Program-made: the position numbers and the translations under genes
Notes under the pieces: model-generated
Seen by the model: the letters and a program-made list of their open reading frames with translations, nothing else
Told to the model about the DNA's origin: nothing
The model's database searches: none
DNA from: Paucibacter sediminis
GTDB lineage: Bacteria > Pseudomonadota > Gammaproteobacteria > Burkholderiales > Burkholderiaceae_C
Assembly: GCF_030254645.1 (NCBI RefSeq)
Contig: NZ_CP116346.1
Span: 3,389,001-3,453,000, forward strand
DNA length: 64,000 nucleotides
Direction of reading: 5' to 3'
In this document: positions 25,371-33,938 of the stretch, piece after piece
How positions within the stretch are numbered: position 1 is the stretch's first letter
Layout of the letters: the number at the start of each line of letters is the position of its first letter

Positions 25371-26963
25371 ATGACTGTGTTCGGTGGCGCCACGGCGCCC
25401 GCGCCGGCGCGCGCAACAGCGCCCTGGCGCCTGCTCGGGCTGAGCCTTGACCTGGAGAGCCGCCGCGACATGGGCCGGCTCACGCTCGGCTTTCTCGCCT
25501 TCCATCTCCTGCTCTGGACCCTGCTGGCCACCATCAGCCACCGGGCGCCACCTTGGGACAACATCGAGCAGCTGGTCTGGATGCAGTCGCTCGAGTGGGG
25601 CTATTACAAGCACCCGCCGTTTCCCACCTGGTGGGTGCATTTCTGGACCCTGCTGCTGGGGCGCTCGATCTGGGTCACCTTCTTCGCCGCGCAGCTGAAC
25701 GTGGTGATGATGCTCTGGTTCGTCTGGCGCATCGCGCTGCTGGTGGCCTCGCCGCTGCGCGCCTTCAGCGCGACGGTGATGACCAGCCTGCTGGTCTACC
25801 ACGGCGTGCACGGCATCATGGCCAACCACAACACCCTGCAGCTGATGCCGGTGGGCCTGCTGCTGTGGTGCACGCTGCTGGCGGTGCGCGACGGACGCTG
25901 GTGGCGCTGGGCGCTGGCCGGCGCCGCGGCGGCGCTGTGCCTGCTGGCCAAGTACAGCGCGCTGATCTGGCTGGTGGTGCTGGCCGCCTGGCTGCTGGCC
26001 GAGCCGCGCATGCGTTCCTGGCGCGCCTGGGGCGGGCCGCTGATTGCCGTGGCGGTGATGGCGGTGCTGGTCGGCCCGCATGTCGAATGGTTGTTGCGCG
26101 AGGGCGCGCCTACGCTGGGTTATGTCGACAAGGCGGTGCATGGCGAGAACGACGCGGTCAACCTCGGCCATTGGGCCCGGCTGGGCAATTTCATCGTGAT
26201 CCAGCTGTTGCGCGCGCTGCCCATGCTGCTGGGCCTCGGTGCGCTCTACCTGATGCTGCGCAAGGATGGCCGCGAGGCCGTGGCGCAGCGGCCGGCGCGG
26301 CCCGAGTGGCGCTTCGTCAGCTTCATGGCCGTCGGCCCCTTTGTGCTGACCTCGCTGTTGGGCGTGGCGGGCGTGCGCCTGGGCTCGGCCTGGGCCGCCA
26401 CCTTTTTCATCCTGCTGGGCGTGTTCGCCTTGCGCTGGATTCCGCAGGTGAGCGCGCCGCGGCTGGCCAAGGCCACGCTGGCGGTGGGGCTGGCGATGGA
26501 GCTGCTGCTGGCCTCGGGCATGGCGATCGGCAGCGGCTGGCTGGTCGACCTGAGCGCCCGTCCGGCGCGTTCCAATTTCCCGGCCTTGCGGCTGGGGCGC
26601 GAGCTCGATGCCATCTGGGCCCAACGCATGCCGGGCCTGCCGCTGCGCGTGGTGGTGGGCGAGACCTGGCTGGCCGGCAATGTCTCGGTGCGCTCGCGCC
26701 ACCAGCCCATGGTGTACATCGATGCCAACCCGGCCAAGTCACCCTGGATCCATGAGGCCATGCTGCGCGACTGCGGCGCCCTGCTGGTGGTGGACCGGCG
26801 CGACCTGGCCAACCCGCTGGACCCGCGCGTGAGCGATCTGCTGGCGCAGGCCGGCAGCAGCGGCGAGCTGCAAATCCCCTGGACGCGCCGCGAGACCGGG
26901 CCGCAGCTGGAGGTGGAGTGGGCGATTCTTGCCCCTCAGCGCGCCGGGGCCTGCCCGCCCTGA
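25371..26963 (+). CDS. ArnT/PMT-like membrane glycosyltransferase (GT39/GT83 family)
   Basis: 530 residues with about ten membrane helices. After the first helix lies the family's acidic loop and dyad region PWDNIEQLVWMQSLEWGYY followed by KHPPFPTWWVHFW, as in polyprenyl-phosphate-sugar transferases that glycosylate lipid A or cell-surface molecules. A soluble domain of about 120 residues follows at the C-terminus. Acceptor and donor are unknown. It has its own leader after the tRNA terminator; a LysE-type gene follows 13 bases later. Confidence 0.85.
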   Translation: MTVFGGATAPAPARATAPWRLLGLSLDLESRRDMGRLTLGFLAFHLLLWTLLATISHRAPPWDNIEQLVWMQSLEWGYYKHPPFPTWWVHFWTLLLGRSIWVTFFAAQLNVVMMLWFVWRIALLVASPLRAFSATVMTSLLVYHGVHGIMANHNTLQLMPVGLLLWCTLLAVRDGRWWRWALAGAAAALCLLAKYSALIWLVVLAAWLLAEPRMRSWRAWGGPLIAVAVMAVLVGPHVEWLLREGAPTLGYVDKAVHGENDAVNLGHWARLGNFIVIQLLRALPMLLGLGALYLMLRKDGREAVAQRPARPEWRFVSFMAVGPFVLTSLLGVAGVRLGSAWAATFFILLGVFALRWIPQVSAPRLAKATLAVGLAMELLLASGMAIGSGWLVDLSARPARSNFPALRLGRELDAIWAQRMPGLPLRVVVGETWLAGNVSVRSRHQPMVYIDANPAKSPWIHEAMLRDCGALLVVDRRDLANPLDPRVSDLLAQAGSSGELQIPWTRRETGPQLEVEWAILAPQRAGACPP

Positions 26964-26976
26964 GTACCATGGCGCC

Positions 26977-27597
26977 ATGTCGCTGAAGCTCTATCTGCTG
27001 TTTCTGGCCATGGCCACGGCCACCGTGTTCAGCCCTGGCCCCGGGGTGATGCTGACGCTCAACAACGCCATGCGCCTGGGCTGGCGGGCCAGCCTGCCGG
27101 GCATTCTGGGCATCGCCGCCGGCGCCCTGCTGGTGGCCAGCATCTCGGCCACCGGCCTGGGCCTGCTGCTGGCGAGTTCGGCGCTGGCCTTCAGCATCAT
27201 CAAGCTGGTGGGCGCCGCCTACCTGGTGTACCTGGGCGTCAAGCTCTGGCGTAGCCCGGGCCTGGGCTGGCAGGATGCCGCGGCGGCCACGCCGCAGTCG
27301 GCGCGCCGCCGCTTTGCCGAAGGCCTGGCACTGCAGTTCACCAATCCCAAGGCGATCTTCTTCTTCATCTCGGTGCTGCCGCAATTCGTCGACGCCCGCG
27401 CCGCCCATGGGCCCCAGTTCGCCCTGCTGGTGTGCAGCTATGCGAGCCTGGTGGTGCTGATCCATACCGGCTATGCGATCACGGCCCAGCGTGCGCGTGG
27501 CTGGCTGCGCTCCGAGCGCACCGGCCGCGCGCTCAACCGCGCGGGCGCCATCACCTTCGTGGGCTTCGGCGTGGCCATGGCCGGCGCCAAGGCCTGA
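26977..27597 (+). CDS. LysE/RhtB family amino acid exporter
   Basis: 206 residues with about six membrane helices. The N-terminal TVFSPGPGVMLTLNNAMRLG and downstream QFTNPKAIFFFISVLPQFV are the RhtB/LysE signatures. Members export amino acids or metabolites; the substrate cannot be told. The start at 26977 was chosen over an in-frame ATG at 26929, which would fall inside the preceding gene. Confidence 0.88.
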   Translation: MSLKLYLLFLAMATATVFSPGPGVMLTLNNAMRLGWRASLPGILGIAAGALLVASISATGLGLLLASSALAFSIIKLVGAAYLVYLGVKLWRSPGLGWQDAAAATPQSARRRFAEGLALQFTNPKAIFFFISVLPQFVDARAAHGPQFALLVCSYASLVVLIHTGYAITAQRARGWLRSERTGRALNRAGAITFVGFGVAMAGAKA

Positions 27598-27657
27598 GGG
27601 CGCCCAGGGCCTTGGGCGCTGGGCTAGACTCCAGCGCCTCTATCCGCACAGCACAAG

Positions 27658-28752
27658 ATGTCCACCCTCACCGAAGCCAGCCTGCTGCAGGCCCTGCAGA
27701 CCGTCATCGACCCCAACACCCAGCAAGACCTGGTGAGCGGCAAGCAGATCAAGAACCTGCGCATCGCCGGCGCCGATGTGAGCTTCGAAGTGGAGCTGGG
27801 CTACCCGGCCGCCAGCCAGCATGCCGCCCTGCGCGAGGCCCTGGTGGCCGCGGCGCGAAGCCTGCCCGGCGTGGGCAAGGTGGAGGTGCAGGTCGGCAGC
27901 AAGATCATTGCCCATGCGGTGCAGCGCGGCGTGCAGCTGCTGCCGGGCGTGAAGAACATCGTCGCCGTGGCCTCGGGCAAGGGCGGGGTGGGCAAGAGCA
28001 CCACCGCCGCCAACCTGGCGCTGGCGCTGGCCGCCGAGGGCGCCCGCGTGGGCCTGCTGGATGCCGACATCTATGGCCCCAGCCAGCCCACCATGATGGG
28101 CATCTCGGGCCGGCCCGAGAGCCTGGATGGCCAGAACATGGAACCCATGCTCAGCCATGGCCTGCAGCTGATGTCGATCGGCTTCCTGGTGGCCGAGGAC
28201 CAGGCCATGATCTGGCGCGGCCCGATGGCCACCCAGGCGTTGGAGCAGCTGCTGCGCCAGACGCGCTGGCAGGAGCTGGACTATCTGATCATCGACATGC
28301 CGCCCGGCACCGGCGACATCCAGCTGACGCTGTCGCAGCGCGTGCCCGTCACCGGCGCGGTGATCGTCACCACGCCGCAGGACATCGCCCTGATCGACGC
28401 CAAGAAGGGCCTGAAGATGTTCGAGAAGGTCGGCGTGCCCATCCTGGGCATCGTCGAGAACATGGCGGTGCACATCTGCAGCCAGTGCGGCCACGCCGAG
28501 CACATCTTCGGCGCCGATGGTGGCAAGAAGATGGCGCAGCAGTACGACATCGACTACCTGGGGGCGTTGCCGCTGGCGCTGAGCATCCGTGAGCAGACCG
28601 ACGCCGGCCGCCCCTCGGTGGTGGCCGAACCCGACGGCGAGATTGCGCGTCTCTACAAAGACCTCGCGCGCAAGGTGGCGGTCAAGATTGCCGCGCAGGC
28701 CAAGGACTACTCGGCCAAGTTCCCGACCATCAACATCTCCAAGAACAGTTAG
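27658..28752 (+). CDS. apbC: iron-sulfur cluster carrier protein ApbC (Mrp)
   Basis: 364 residues. An N-terminal MIP18/DUF59 domain (about 1-90) is followed by a ParA-like P-loop ATPase with the deviant Walker A ASGKGGVGKSTTAANLA and Switch motif MPPGTGD. A C-terminal CSQCGH pair can bind the cluster. It transfers Fe-S clusters to apoproteins. A CAAGACCTG copy lies at 27724-27732 (Gln-Asp-Leu) near the 5' end. Confidence 0.95.
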   Translation: MSTLTEASLLQALQTVIDPNTQQDLVSGKQIKNLRIAGADVSFEVELGYPAASQHAALREALVAAARSLPGVGKVEVQVGSKIIAHAVQRGVQLLPGVKNIVAVASGKGGVGKSTTAANLALALAAEGARVGLLDADIYGPSQPTMMGISGRPESLDGQNMEPMLSHGLQLMSIGFLVAEDQAMIWRGPMATQALEQLLRQTRWQELDYLIIDMPPGTGDIQLTLSQRVPVTGAVIVTTPQDIALIDAKKGLKMFEKVGVPILGIVENMAVHICSQCGHAEHIFGADGGKKMAQQYDIDYLGALPLALSIREQTDAGRPSVVAEPDGEIARLYKDLARKVAVKIAAQAKDYSAKFPTINISKNS

Positions 28753-28797
28753 GCTGACTTTTTATATGAGCGGGCCAAAAGACGCTCAAAACAATCG

Positions 28798-28824
28798 TTA
28801 AGTCTGCGCGCCGGCGTCCGATAC
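28798..28824 (+). promoter_or_regulatory. sigma-28 (FliA) promoter of the chemoreceptor gene
   Basis: TTAAGTCT (28798-28805), 11 bases, then TCCGATAC (28817-28824). The enterobacterial consensus is TAAAGTTT-N11-GCCGATAA, so the -10 differs at two positions and the spacer is exact. It lies 78 bases upstream of the chemoreceptor ATG and places the gene in the late flagellar regulon. Confidence 0.75.
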
Positions 28825-28902
28825 TCGGTCCAGGCATGGTGCTGCGCCCATGGAGTCTCCTGGGCGTGCCCGTGACCATAACGGTATCAGGGAGCCCTAC
28901 AG

Positions 28903-30573
28903 ATGAAGACGATCAAGCAGCTGTTCGCGACAGCACTGCTCGCGACGGGCATTGTCATTGCCCTTTTGTTCATGGCGATCTGGCGTGTCGGGGCGGCCAC
29001 CGACACGCTCACCCAGGCGCAGAGCGCGCGCTTTCTCTCCGCCAGCCTGGCGGATGAGCTGCGCCAGAGCTCCGACGATCTGACCCGGCTGGCGCGCACC
29101 TATGTGATGACGGGCGACGCGATGTGGGAGCAGCAGTACTTCGAGGTGCTGGACATCCGCAACGGCAAGCGCCCGCGGCCCGAGGGCTACGAGAAGATCT
29201 ACTGGGATTTCCGCGCGGCCGGGGTGGATCCGGCCACGAGCGGTGGCCGCGGGCGCAGCCAGTCGCTGCTGGACACCATGAAGCAGGCCGGCTTCACCGA
29301 GGCCGAGTTCGGCAAGCTCAAGGAGGCCGCCGCCAACTCCGACGATCTGGTCAAGACCGAGACCGTGGCGATGAATCTGGTCAAGGGCCTGTACGAGGAC
29401 GGCCAGGGCGGCTTCACCCGCAAGGGCGAGCCCGATCTGCCCAGGGCCCAGGCGATGATGCACGACAAGGCCTACCACGCCTACAAGGCCAAGATCATGA
29501 AGCCGGTGGACGAGTTCCTGCGCATGCTGGACCAGCGCACCGAGGGCGCGGTGCAGGCCGCGCAGACCGCCAAGGACCGCTGGTACGCGCTCACCGTGCT
29601 GCTCACGCTGCTGTTGCTGGCCACCGCGATGGGCTCGCTCTGGTATGCGCGAGGCTGGATCGCGCAGCGCCTGGGCGGCGAGCCGCATGAGGTGGTGGCG
29701 GTGGTGGAGGCCATCGCCGCCGGCAATCTGGTGCATCGCTTCGCCAACACCAGCCGCGACGCCGCCAGCGTGATGGGCGTGCTGGCGCGCATGGTGGAGC
29801 GCTTCTCCACCGCGGTGTCGCAGGTGCGCAGCGGCGCCGACGGCGTGGCCACCGCCAGCTCCGAGATCGCGCTAGGCAACAGCGACCTGAGCTCGCGCAC
29901 CGAGCAGCAAGCGAGCGCCCTGCAGCAGACCGCCGCCTCGATGGAGCAGCTGGGCTCGACGGTGCGCCAGAACGCCGACAACGCGCACCAGGCCAACCAG
30001 CTGGCGCTCAACGCCAGCCAGGTGGCGGTGCATGGCGGCGAGGTGGTGAGCCAGGTGGTCGACACCATGAAGGGCATCAACGACAGCTCGCGCCGCATTG
30101 CCGACATCATCAGCGTGATCGACGGCATCGCCTTCCAGACCAATATCCTGGCGCTCAACGCGGCCGTGGAGGCGGCGCGCGCCGGCGAGCAGGGCCGCGG
30201 TTTCGCGGTGGTGGCCAGCGAGGTGCGTGGCCTGGCGCAGCGCAGCGCCGAGGCCGCCAAGGAGATCAAGAGCCTGATCAACGACAGCGTCGAGCGTGTC
30301 GAGCGCGGCAGCTCGCTGGTGGACCAGGCCGGCAGCACCATGCAGGACGTCGTCAGCGCGATCCGCCGCGTCACCGACATCATGGGCGAGATCAGCAGCG
30401 CCAGCAGCGAGCAGAGCGCCGGCGTGCACCAGGTGGGCGACGCGGTCAGCCAGATGGACAAGACCACGCAGCAGAATGCCGCCCTGGTGGAGCAGAGCGC
30501 CGCCGCGGCCGAGAGCTTGCAGCAGCAGGCTGCGCAGCTGGTGCAGGCGGTGGCGGTGTTCCGCCTGAGCTAG
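28903..30573 (+). CDS. methyl-accepting chemotaxis protein
   Basis: 556 residues. Membrane helix about 6-28, a periplasmic sensor of about 185 residues with no family I recognise ([22 protein letters not shown] type, seen in betaproteobacterial receptors), second helix about 218-240, then HAMP and the cytoplasmic signalling domain with the hairpin tip [20 protein letters not shown]. It ends VAVFRLS without the NWETF-type CheR/CheB tether. No che or fli genes are nearby, so it is a dispersed receptor. Confidence 0.93.
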   Translation: MKTIKQLFATALLATGIVIALLFMAIWRVGAATDTLTQAQSARFLSASLADELRQSSDDLTRLARTYVMTGDAMWEQQYFEVLDIRNGKRPRPEGYEKIYWDFRAAGVDPATSGGRGRSQSLLDTMKQAGFTEAEFGKLKEAAANSDDLVKTETVAMNLVKGLYEDGQGGFTRKGEPDLPRAQAMMHDKAYHAYKAKIMKPVDEFLRMLDQRTEGAVQAAQTAKDRWYALTVLLTLLLLATAMGSLWYARGWIAQRLGGEPHEVVAVVEAIAAGNLVHRFANTSRDAASVMGVLARMVERFSTAVSQVRSGADGVATASSEIALGNSDLSSRTEQQASALQQTAASMEQLGSTVRQNADNAHQANQLALNASQVAVHGGEVVSQVVDTMKGINDSSRRIADIISVIDGIAFQTNILALNAAVEAARAGEQGRGFAVVASEVRGLAQRSAEAAKEIKSLINDSVERVERGSSLVDQAGSTMQDVVSAIRRVTDIMGEISSASSEQSAGVHQVGDAVSQMDKTTQQNAALVEQSAAAAESLQQQAAQLVQAVAVFRLS

Positions 30574-30607
30574 CCGGCCCGGGCAGATCGCGTAGCATCT
30601 GGCTCTC

Positions 30608-30641
30608 GCAGCGGCAGTCGGACTGACCGCTGCGCTTTCTT
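30608..30641 (+). terminator. intrinsic terminator after the chemoreceptor gene
   Basis: GCAGCGG-CAGTC (30608-30619) pairs with GACTG-CCGCTGC (30621-30633), leaving a single-base apex and one bulged A, followed by GCTTTCTT. It lies 15 bases before the next ATG, so it may also shape the next gene's leader. Confidence 0.65.
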
Positions 30642-30655
30642 GAGCAGTACGAGGA

Positions 30656-31216
30656 ATGATGAGTCTGGATGTGTGTGCGAAAGGGCGTGGCGGGCGCCGT
30701 GAGATGCTGGCTGGTGGGCTGGCGTACGGGCTGGCCGCGCTAAGCCCGGCCTTGGCCCGCAGCCAGCCCGCGGGCGCGCTGCTGCGCCCCTGGCCCAAGA
30801 GCCAGGCCACCCCCGGGCTGGCCTTGCCCGGCTTCGAGGGCCCCGGCTGGAGCCTGGCCGAGGCCAAGGGCCGGCCGGTGCTGCTGAATTTCTGGGCCAG
30901 CTGGTGCGAGCCCTGCCGCGCCGAGATGCCCTCGCTGGAATTGCTGGCGCAACGCCACGAGCGCGAGGGCCTGCTGGTGCTGGCCGTCAACCAGCGCGAG
31001 ACCGATGCCGCGATACGCCGCTATCTGCAGCTGATGCCGATCAGCCTGCCGGTGCTGCGCGATCTGGATGGCAGCACCTCGCGTGCCTGGGGTGCGCGCG
31101 TGCTGCCCACCACCGTGGCGCTCGGGCGCGACGGCAAGGCCCTGTTCACCGTGATGGGCGAGCTCGACTGGACCGGGCCGCAGGCCCGCCAGTGGATCGC
31201 CCCGCTTTTTTCCTGA
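30656..31216 (+). CDS. TlpA-like thioredoxin-fold protein, exported
   Basis: 186 residues. The N-terminal GRREMLAGGLAYGLAALSPALA looks like a (possibly twin-arginine) signal sequence. NFWASWCEPCRAEMPSLE contains the CEPC redox motif (Cys84, Cys87), and VLPTTVALGRDGK holds the cis-Pro. TlpA/ResA proteins reduce periplasmic disulfides, for example in cytochrome c or copper-site maturation. It begins a run of four closely spaced genes (TlpA, transglutaminase, nitroreductase, esterase). Confidence 0.88.
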   Translation: MMSLDVCAKGRGGRREMLAGGLAYGLAALSPALARSQPAGALLRPWPKSQATPGLALPGFEGPGWSLAEAKGRPVLLNFWASWCEPCRAEMPSLELLAQRHEREGLLVLAVNQRETDAAIRRYLQLMPISLPVLRDLDGSTSRAWGARVLPTTVALGRDGKALFTVMGELDWTGPQARQWIAPLFS

Positions 31217-31229
31217 TGAGGATTCCGTC

Positions 31230-32345
31230 ATGACATGCACCCGCCGCCAACTGCTGATCCAATCCGGCGCCGCCCTCGCTGCCCTGCCCATGCTCGCGCC
31301 AGCGGCGCTGGCCGCCGAGGCCGCGCGCCGCTTCGAACCCCAGGTGGGCCCCTGGCGCACGTTCGAGCTGACGCTCTCGGTGCAGGTGGCCGACCCGCAG
31401 GGGGGCGTCAAGCTCTGGCTGCCCCTGCCCGATCTGGAGACCGACTACCAGCGTACGCTGGACCAGAGCTGGAGCGGCAATGCGGCCGAGGCCAGGCTGG
31501 TGGCGGATGCGGCGCGCGGCACGCGCATGCTGTACGCGGCGTTCCCGGCCGGCGTGAAGGAGCCAACGCTGCAGCTCAGCAGCCGCGTGCAGACGCGCAG
31601 CCGCGCGGTGGACTGGGCCAAGCCCGGCCGCGCCAGCGAGGATCCGGCCCTGCTGCGTGCCTGCCTGGCGCCCACCGAGCTGCTGCCCACCGACGGCATC
31701 GTGCGCCAGACCGCGCAGCGGATCACCCGCGGCGCCGGCAGCGATGTGGACAAGGTGCGCGCGCTCTACCAATGGGTGCTGGTGAACGCGCACCGCGAAC
31801 CCAAGGTGCGCGGCTGCGGCAATGGTGATATCAAGACCATGCTGGAGACCGGCAACCTGAGCGGCAAATGCGCCGACCTGAACGCGCTGTTCGTCGGCAT
31901 GTGCCGCTCGGTGGGCGTGCCGGCGCGCGATGTCTACGGCCTGCGCGTGGCGCCCTCGGCCTTCGGCTACCGCGAGCTGGGCGCCAACCCGGCCAGCCTC
32001 AAGGGCGCGCAGCATTGCCGCGCCGAGGTTTTCCTGCGCCAGTACGGCTGGGTGGCGATGGACCCGGCCGATGTGCTCAAGGTGATGCGCCAGGAGACGC
32101 CGGAATGGATCAAGGACGTGCAGCATCCGCTGGCCGCGCCGGTGGCCAAGGGCCTGTTCGGGGGCTGGGAGGGCAACTGGGTGGGCTACAACACCGCGCA
32201 CGATCTGCAGCTGCCCGGCAGCGCCGGCAAGGCCAGCCTGCCCTTCCTGATGTATCCGCAGGGCGAAAACGCCAGCGGCCGCTTCGACGAGCTGGCGCCC
32301 GACAGCTTCAAGTACACGATCAGCGCGCGCGAGCTGCTCGCCTGA
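31230..32345 (+). CDS. transglutaminase-like protein with Tat signal
   Basis: 371 residues. CTRRQLLIQSGAALAALPML is a twin-arginine leader. The transglutaminase core has the Cys in SGKCADLNALFVGMCRSVG (about residue 214), the His in QHCRAEVFL and the Asp in VAMDPADV, an intact Cys-His-Asp triad. Bacterial members are mostly uncharacterised periplasmic proteases or amidases. It starts 13 bases after the TlpA gene. Confidence 0.85.
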   Translation: MTCTRRQLLIQSGAALAALPMLAPAALAAEAARRFEPQVGPWRTFELTLSVQVADPQGGVKLWLPLPDLETDYQRTLDQSWSGNAAEARLVADAARGTRMLYAAFPAGVKEPTLQLSSRVQTRSRAVDWAKPGRASEDPALLRACLAPTELLPTDGIVRQTAQRITRGAGSDVDKVRALYQWVLVNAHREPKVRGCGNGDIKTMLETGNLSGKCADLNALFVGMCRSVGVPARDVYGLRVAPSAFGYRELGANPASLKGAQHCRAEVFLRQYGWVAMDPADVLKVMRQETPEWIKDVQHPLAAPVAKGLFGGWEGNWVGYNTAHDLQLPGSAGKASLPFLMYPQGENASGRFDELAPDSFKYTISARELLA

Positions 32346-32352
32346 GGCCGGC

Positions 32353-32949
32353 ATGAACGCGCCGCTGGCTCCGCAAGACCTGGCCCTGCAAGCCCTGCTG
32401 GGCCGCTATTCCGTCGGTCCCAAGCACCTGGTCGAACCCGGGCCCAGCGATGCCGAGCTGCGGCTGATGGTGCAGGCCGCGCTGCGCGCGCCCGACCATG
32501 GCGAGCTGCTGCCCTTCCGCTTCAAGCTGGTGCGGGGGGCCGCGCGCCAGCGCATGGCCGAGCTGTTCGCGGCGGCGGCGCGCGCCGCCGGCAAGGACGA
32601 GGCCGGCGCCGCGCTGGACGCCGAGCGCGCGCTCAGGCCACCGCTCACCGTGGCGGTGCTGGCGCGCATCGACCTGGGCCACCCCCAGGTGCCGGCGCAT
32701 GAGCAATGGGCCGCCGTGGGCGGTGCGCTCGCGCAGTTTCTCACGGCCGCGCATCTGTTGGGTTATGGTGGCAAGATGCTCAGCGGTGCCAAGGTGCGCA
32801 ATGCCGACATCGCCGCCGCCTTCTGCGCCCCCGGCGAGACCCTGCTGGGCTGGATCGCCCTGGGCACGCCCGCCAAGCGGGCCAGCGGCCCCTCGCGCAA
32901 GGCGGGCGTGGACGTGGCCTTGCAGGACTGGCAGGGCGGGCAGGGCTGA
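32353..32949 (+). CDS. nitroreductase family protein (YdjA-like)
   Basis: 198 residues, small for the family as in YdjA. APDHGELLPFRFKLVRG matches the FMN-phosphate-binding start, and LTAAHLLGYGGKMLSG the central helix. It is a cytosolic FMN oxidoreductase with unknown substrate. A CAAGACCTG copy near the start (32374-32382) encodes Gln-Asp-Leu with the uncommon codon CAA. Confidence 0.85.
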   Translation: MNAPLAPQDLALQALLGRYSVGPKHLVEPGPSDAELRLMVQAALRAPDHGELLPFRFKLVRGAARQRMAELFAAAARAAGKDEAGAALDAERALRPPLTVAVLARIDLGHPQVPAHEQWAAVGGALAQFLTAAHLLGYGGKMLSGAKVRNADIAAAFCAPGETLLGWIALGTPAKRASGPSRKAGVDVALQDWQGGQG

Positions 32950-32954
32950 ACGCG

Positions 32955-33809
32955 ATGAAACGACTCCTAAACGCCCTGATGGTCCTGGCCCTGTGCTGCT
33001 GCGGGTCGGCCTGCACCGCCGAGGCGCCCGTCGCCTCCACCGCCCAGCCCAATGTCAGCGTGCTCGCGCCGCTGGCCATGCCCGGCCTGGGGCGCGAGCG
33101 CCTGGTGCGCCTCTACCTGCCGCCCAGCTATGCCAGCGCGCCCAGCCGGCGCTACCCGGTCATCTACATGCACGATGGCCAGAACCTGTTCGATGCCGCC
33201 ACCGCCTACGCCGGCGAATGGGGGGTGGACGAGACCCTCAACGAGCTGGCGCGCAGCGAGGGCTTCGAGGCCATCGTGGTGGGCATAGACAACGGCGGCG
33301 AGCGCCGCATGAACGAGCTCGCCCCCTACGCGCACCCGCGCATCGGCGCGGCCGAGGGGGCACAGTACCTGAGTTTTGTGGTCGATGTGCTCAAGCCCCT
33401 GATCGACGGGCGCTACCGCAGCCTGCCCGGGCGCGAGCACACCGCCATCATGGGCAGCTCGATGGGCGGGCTGATCTCGCATTACGCGATCCAGCGCTAC
33501 CCGGACGTGTTCTCCAAGGCGGGGCTGTTCTCACCCTCGTACTGGGTGGCGCCGGCGCTGTTTGATGACGTGGCCGCCCGTGCGCTGACGCCGGACGCGC
33601 GCCTGTACCTGTATGTGGGCGGGCGCGAGGGCGACATGGTCGCGGACGCGCGCCGCATGCACGAGACCCTGCTGCGACGCAACCCGCCGCAAGCCCTGAC
33701 CCTGCACGTCGCCCCCGAGGCCGAGCACAACGAGGCGGCCTGGCGCGCCGAGTTCGCGCGTGCGCTGCGCTGGCTGTTCCGCCCCGCCGGCGCCGCGCCA
33801 AACCCCTGA
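32955..33809 (+). CDS. exported alpha/beta-hydrolase, putative esterase family
   Basis: 284 residues. The N-terminal leader NALMVLALCCCGSACTAE could be a signal peptide or an imperfect lipobox. The hydrolase core has YMHDGQNLFD and the nucleophile elbow IMGSSMGGLISHYA (Ser in GSSMG); the catalytic His is likely in EAEHNEAAW. It resembles the enterochelin-esterase/IroE-like group, but no siderophore genes are nearby, so the substrate is open. Confidence 0.82.
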   Translation: MKRLLNALMVLALCCCGSACTAEAPVASTAQPNVSVLAPLAMPGLGRERLVRLYLPPSYASAPSRRYPVIYMHDGQNLFDAATAYAGEWGVDETLNELARSEGFEAIVVGIDNGGERRMNELAPYAHPRIGAAEGAQYLSFVVDVLKPLIDGRYRSLPGREHTAIMGSSMGGLISHYAIQRYPDVFSKAGLFSPSYWVAPALFDDVAARALTPDARLYLYVGGREGDMVADARRMHETLLRRNPPQALTLHVAPEAEHNEAAWRAEFARALRWLFRPAGAAPNP

Positions 33810-33938
33810 GATGCTGGGCTTTGCAGAATCCGCTGGGCATGCTTTACTAGCCATGGGCCGCCGCCACATGGCGCGTTAGACGCTGGCTGCTGCCCGATCA
33901 GCCCTTCCCCGGGGGCTTCAGGGTAGGAGAGGTGTGTC

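Noticed and set aside
30602-30660. Possible small RNA gene from the strong hairpin after the chemoreceptor
   Set aside because: No promoter is visible between the chemoreceptor stop and the hairpin; a terminator explains it.
33821-33850. TTGCAG-N17-TTACTA as a promoter for the hybrid kinase
   Set aside because: The -10 matches the consensus at too few positions to support the call.
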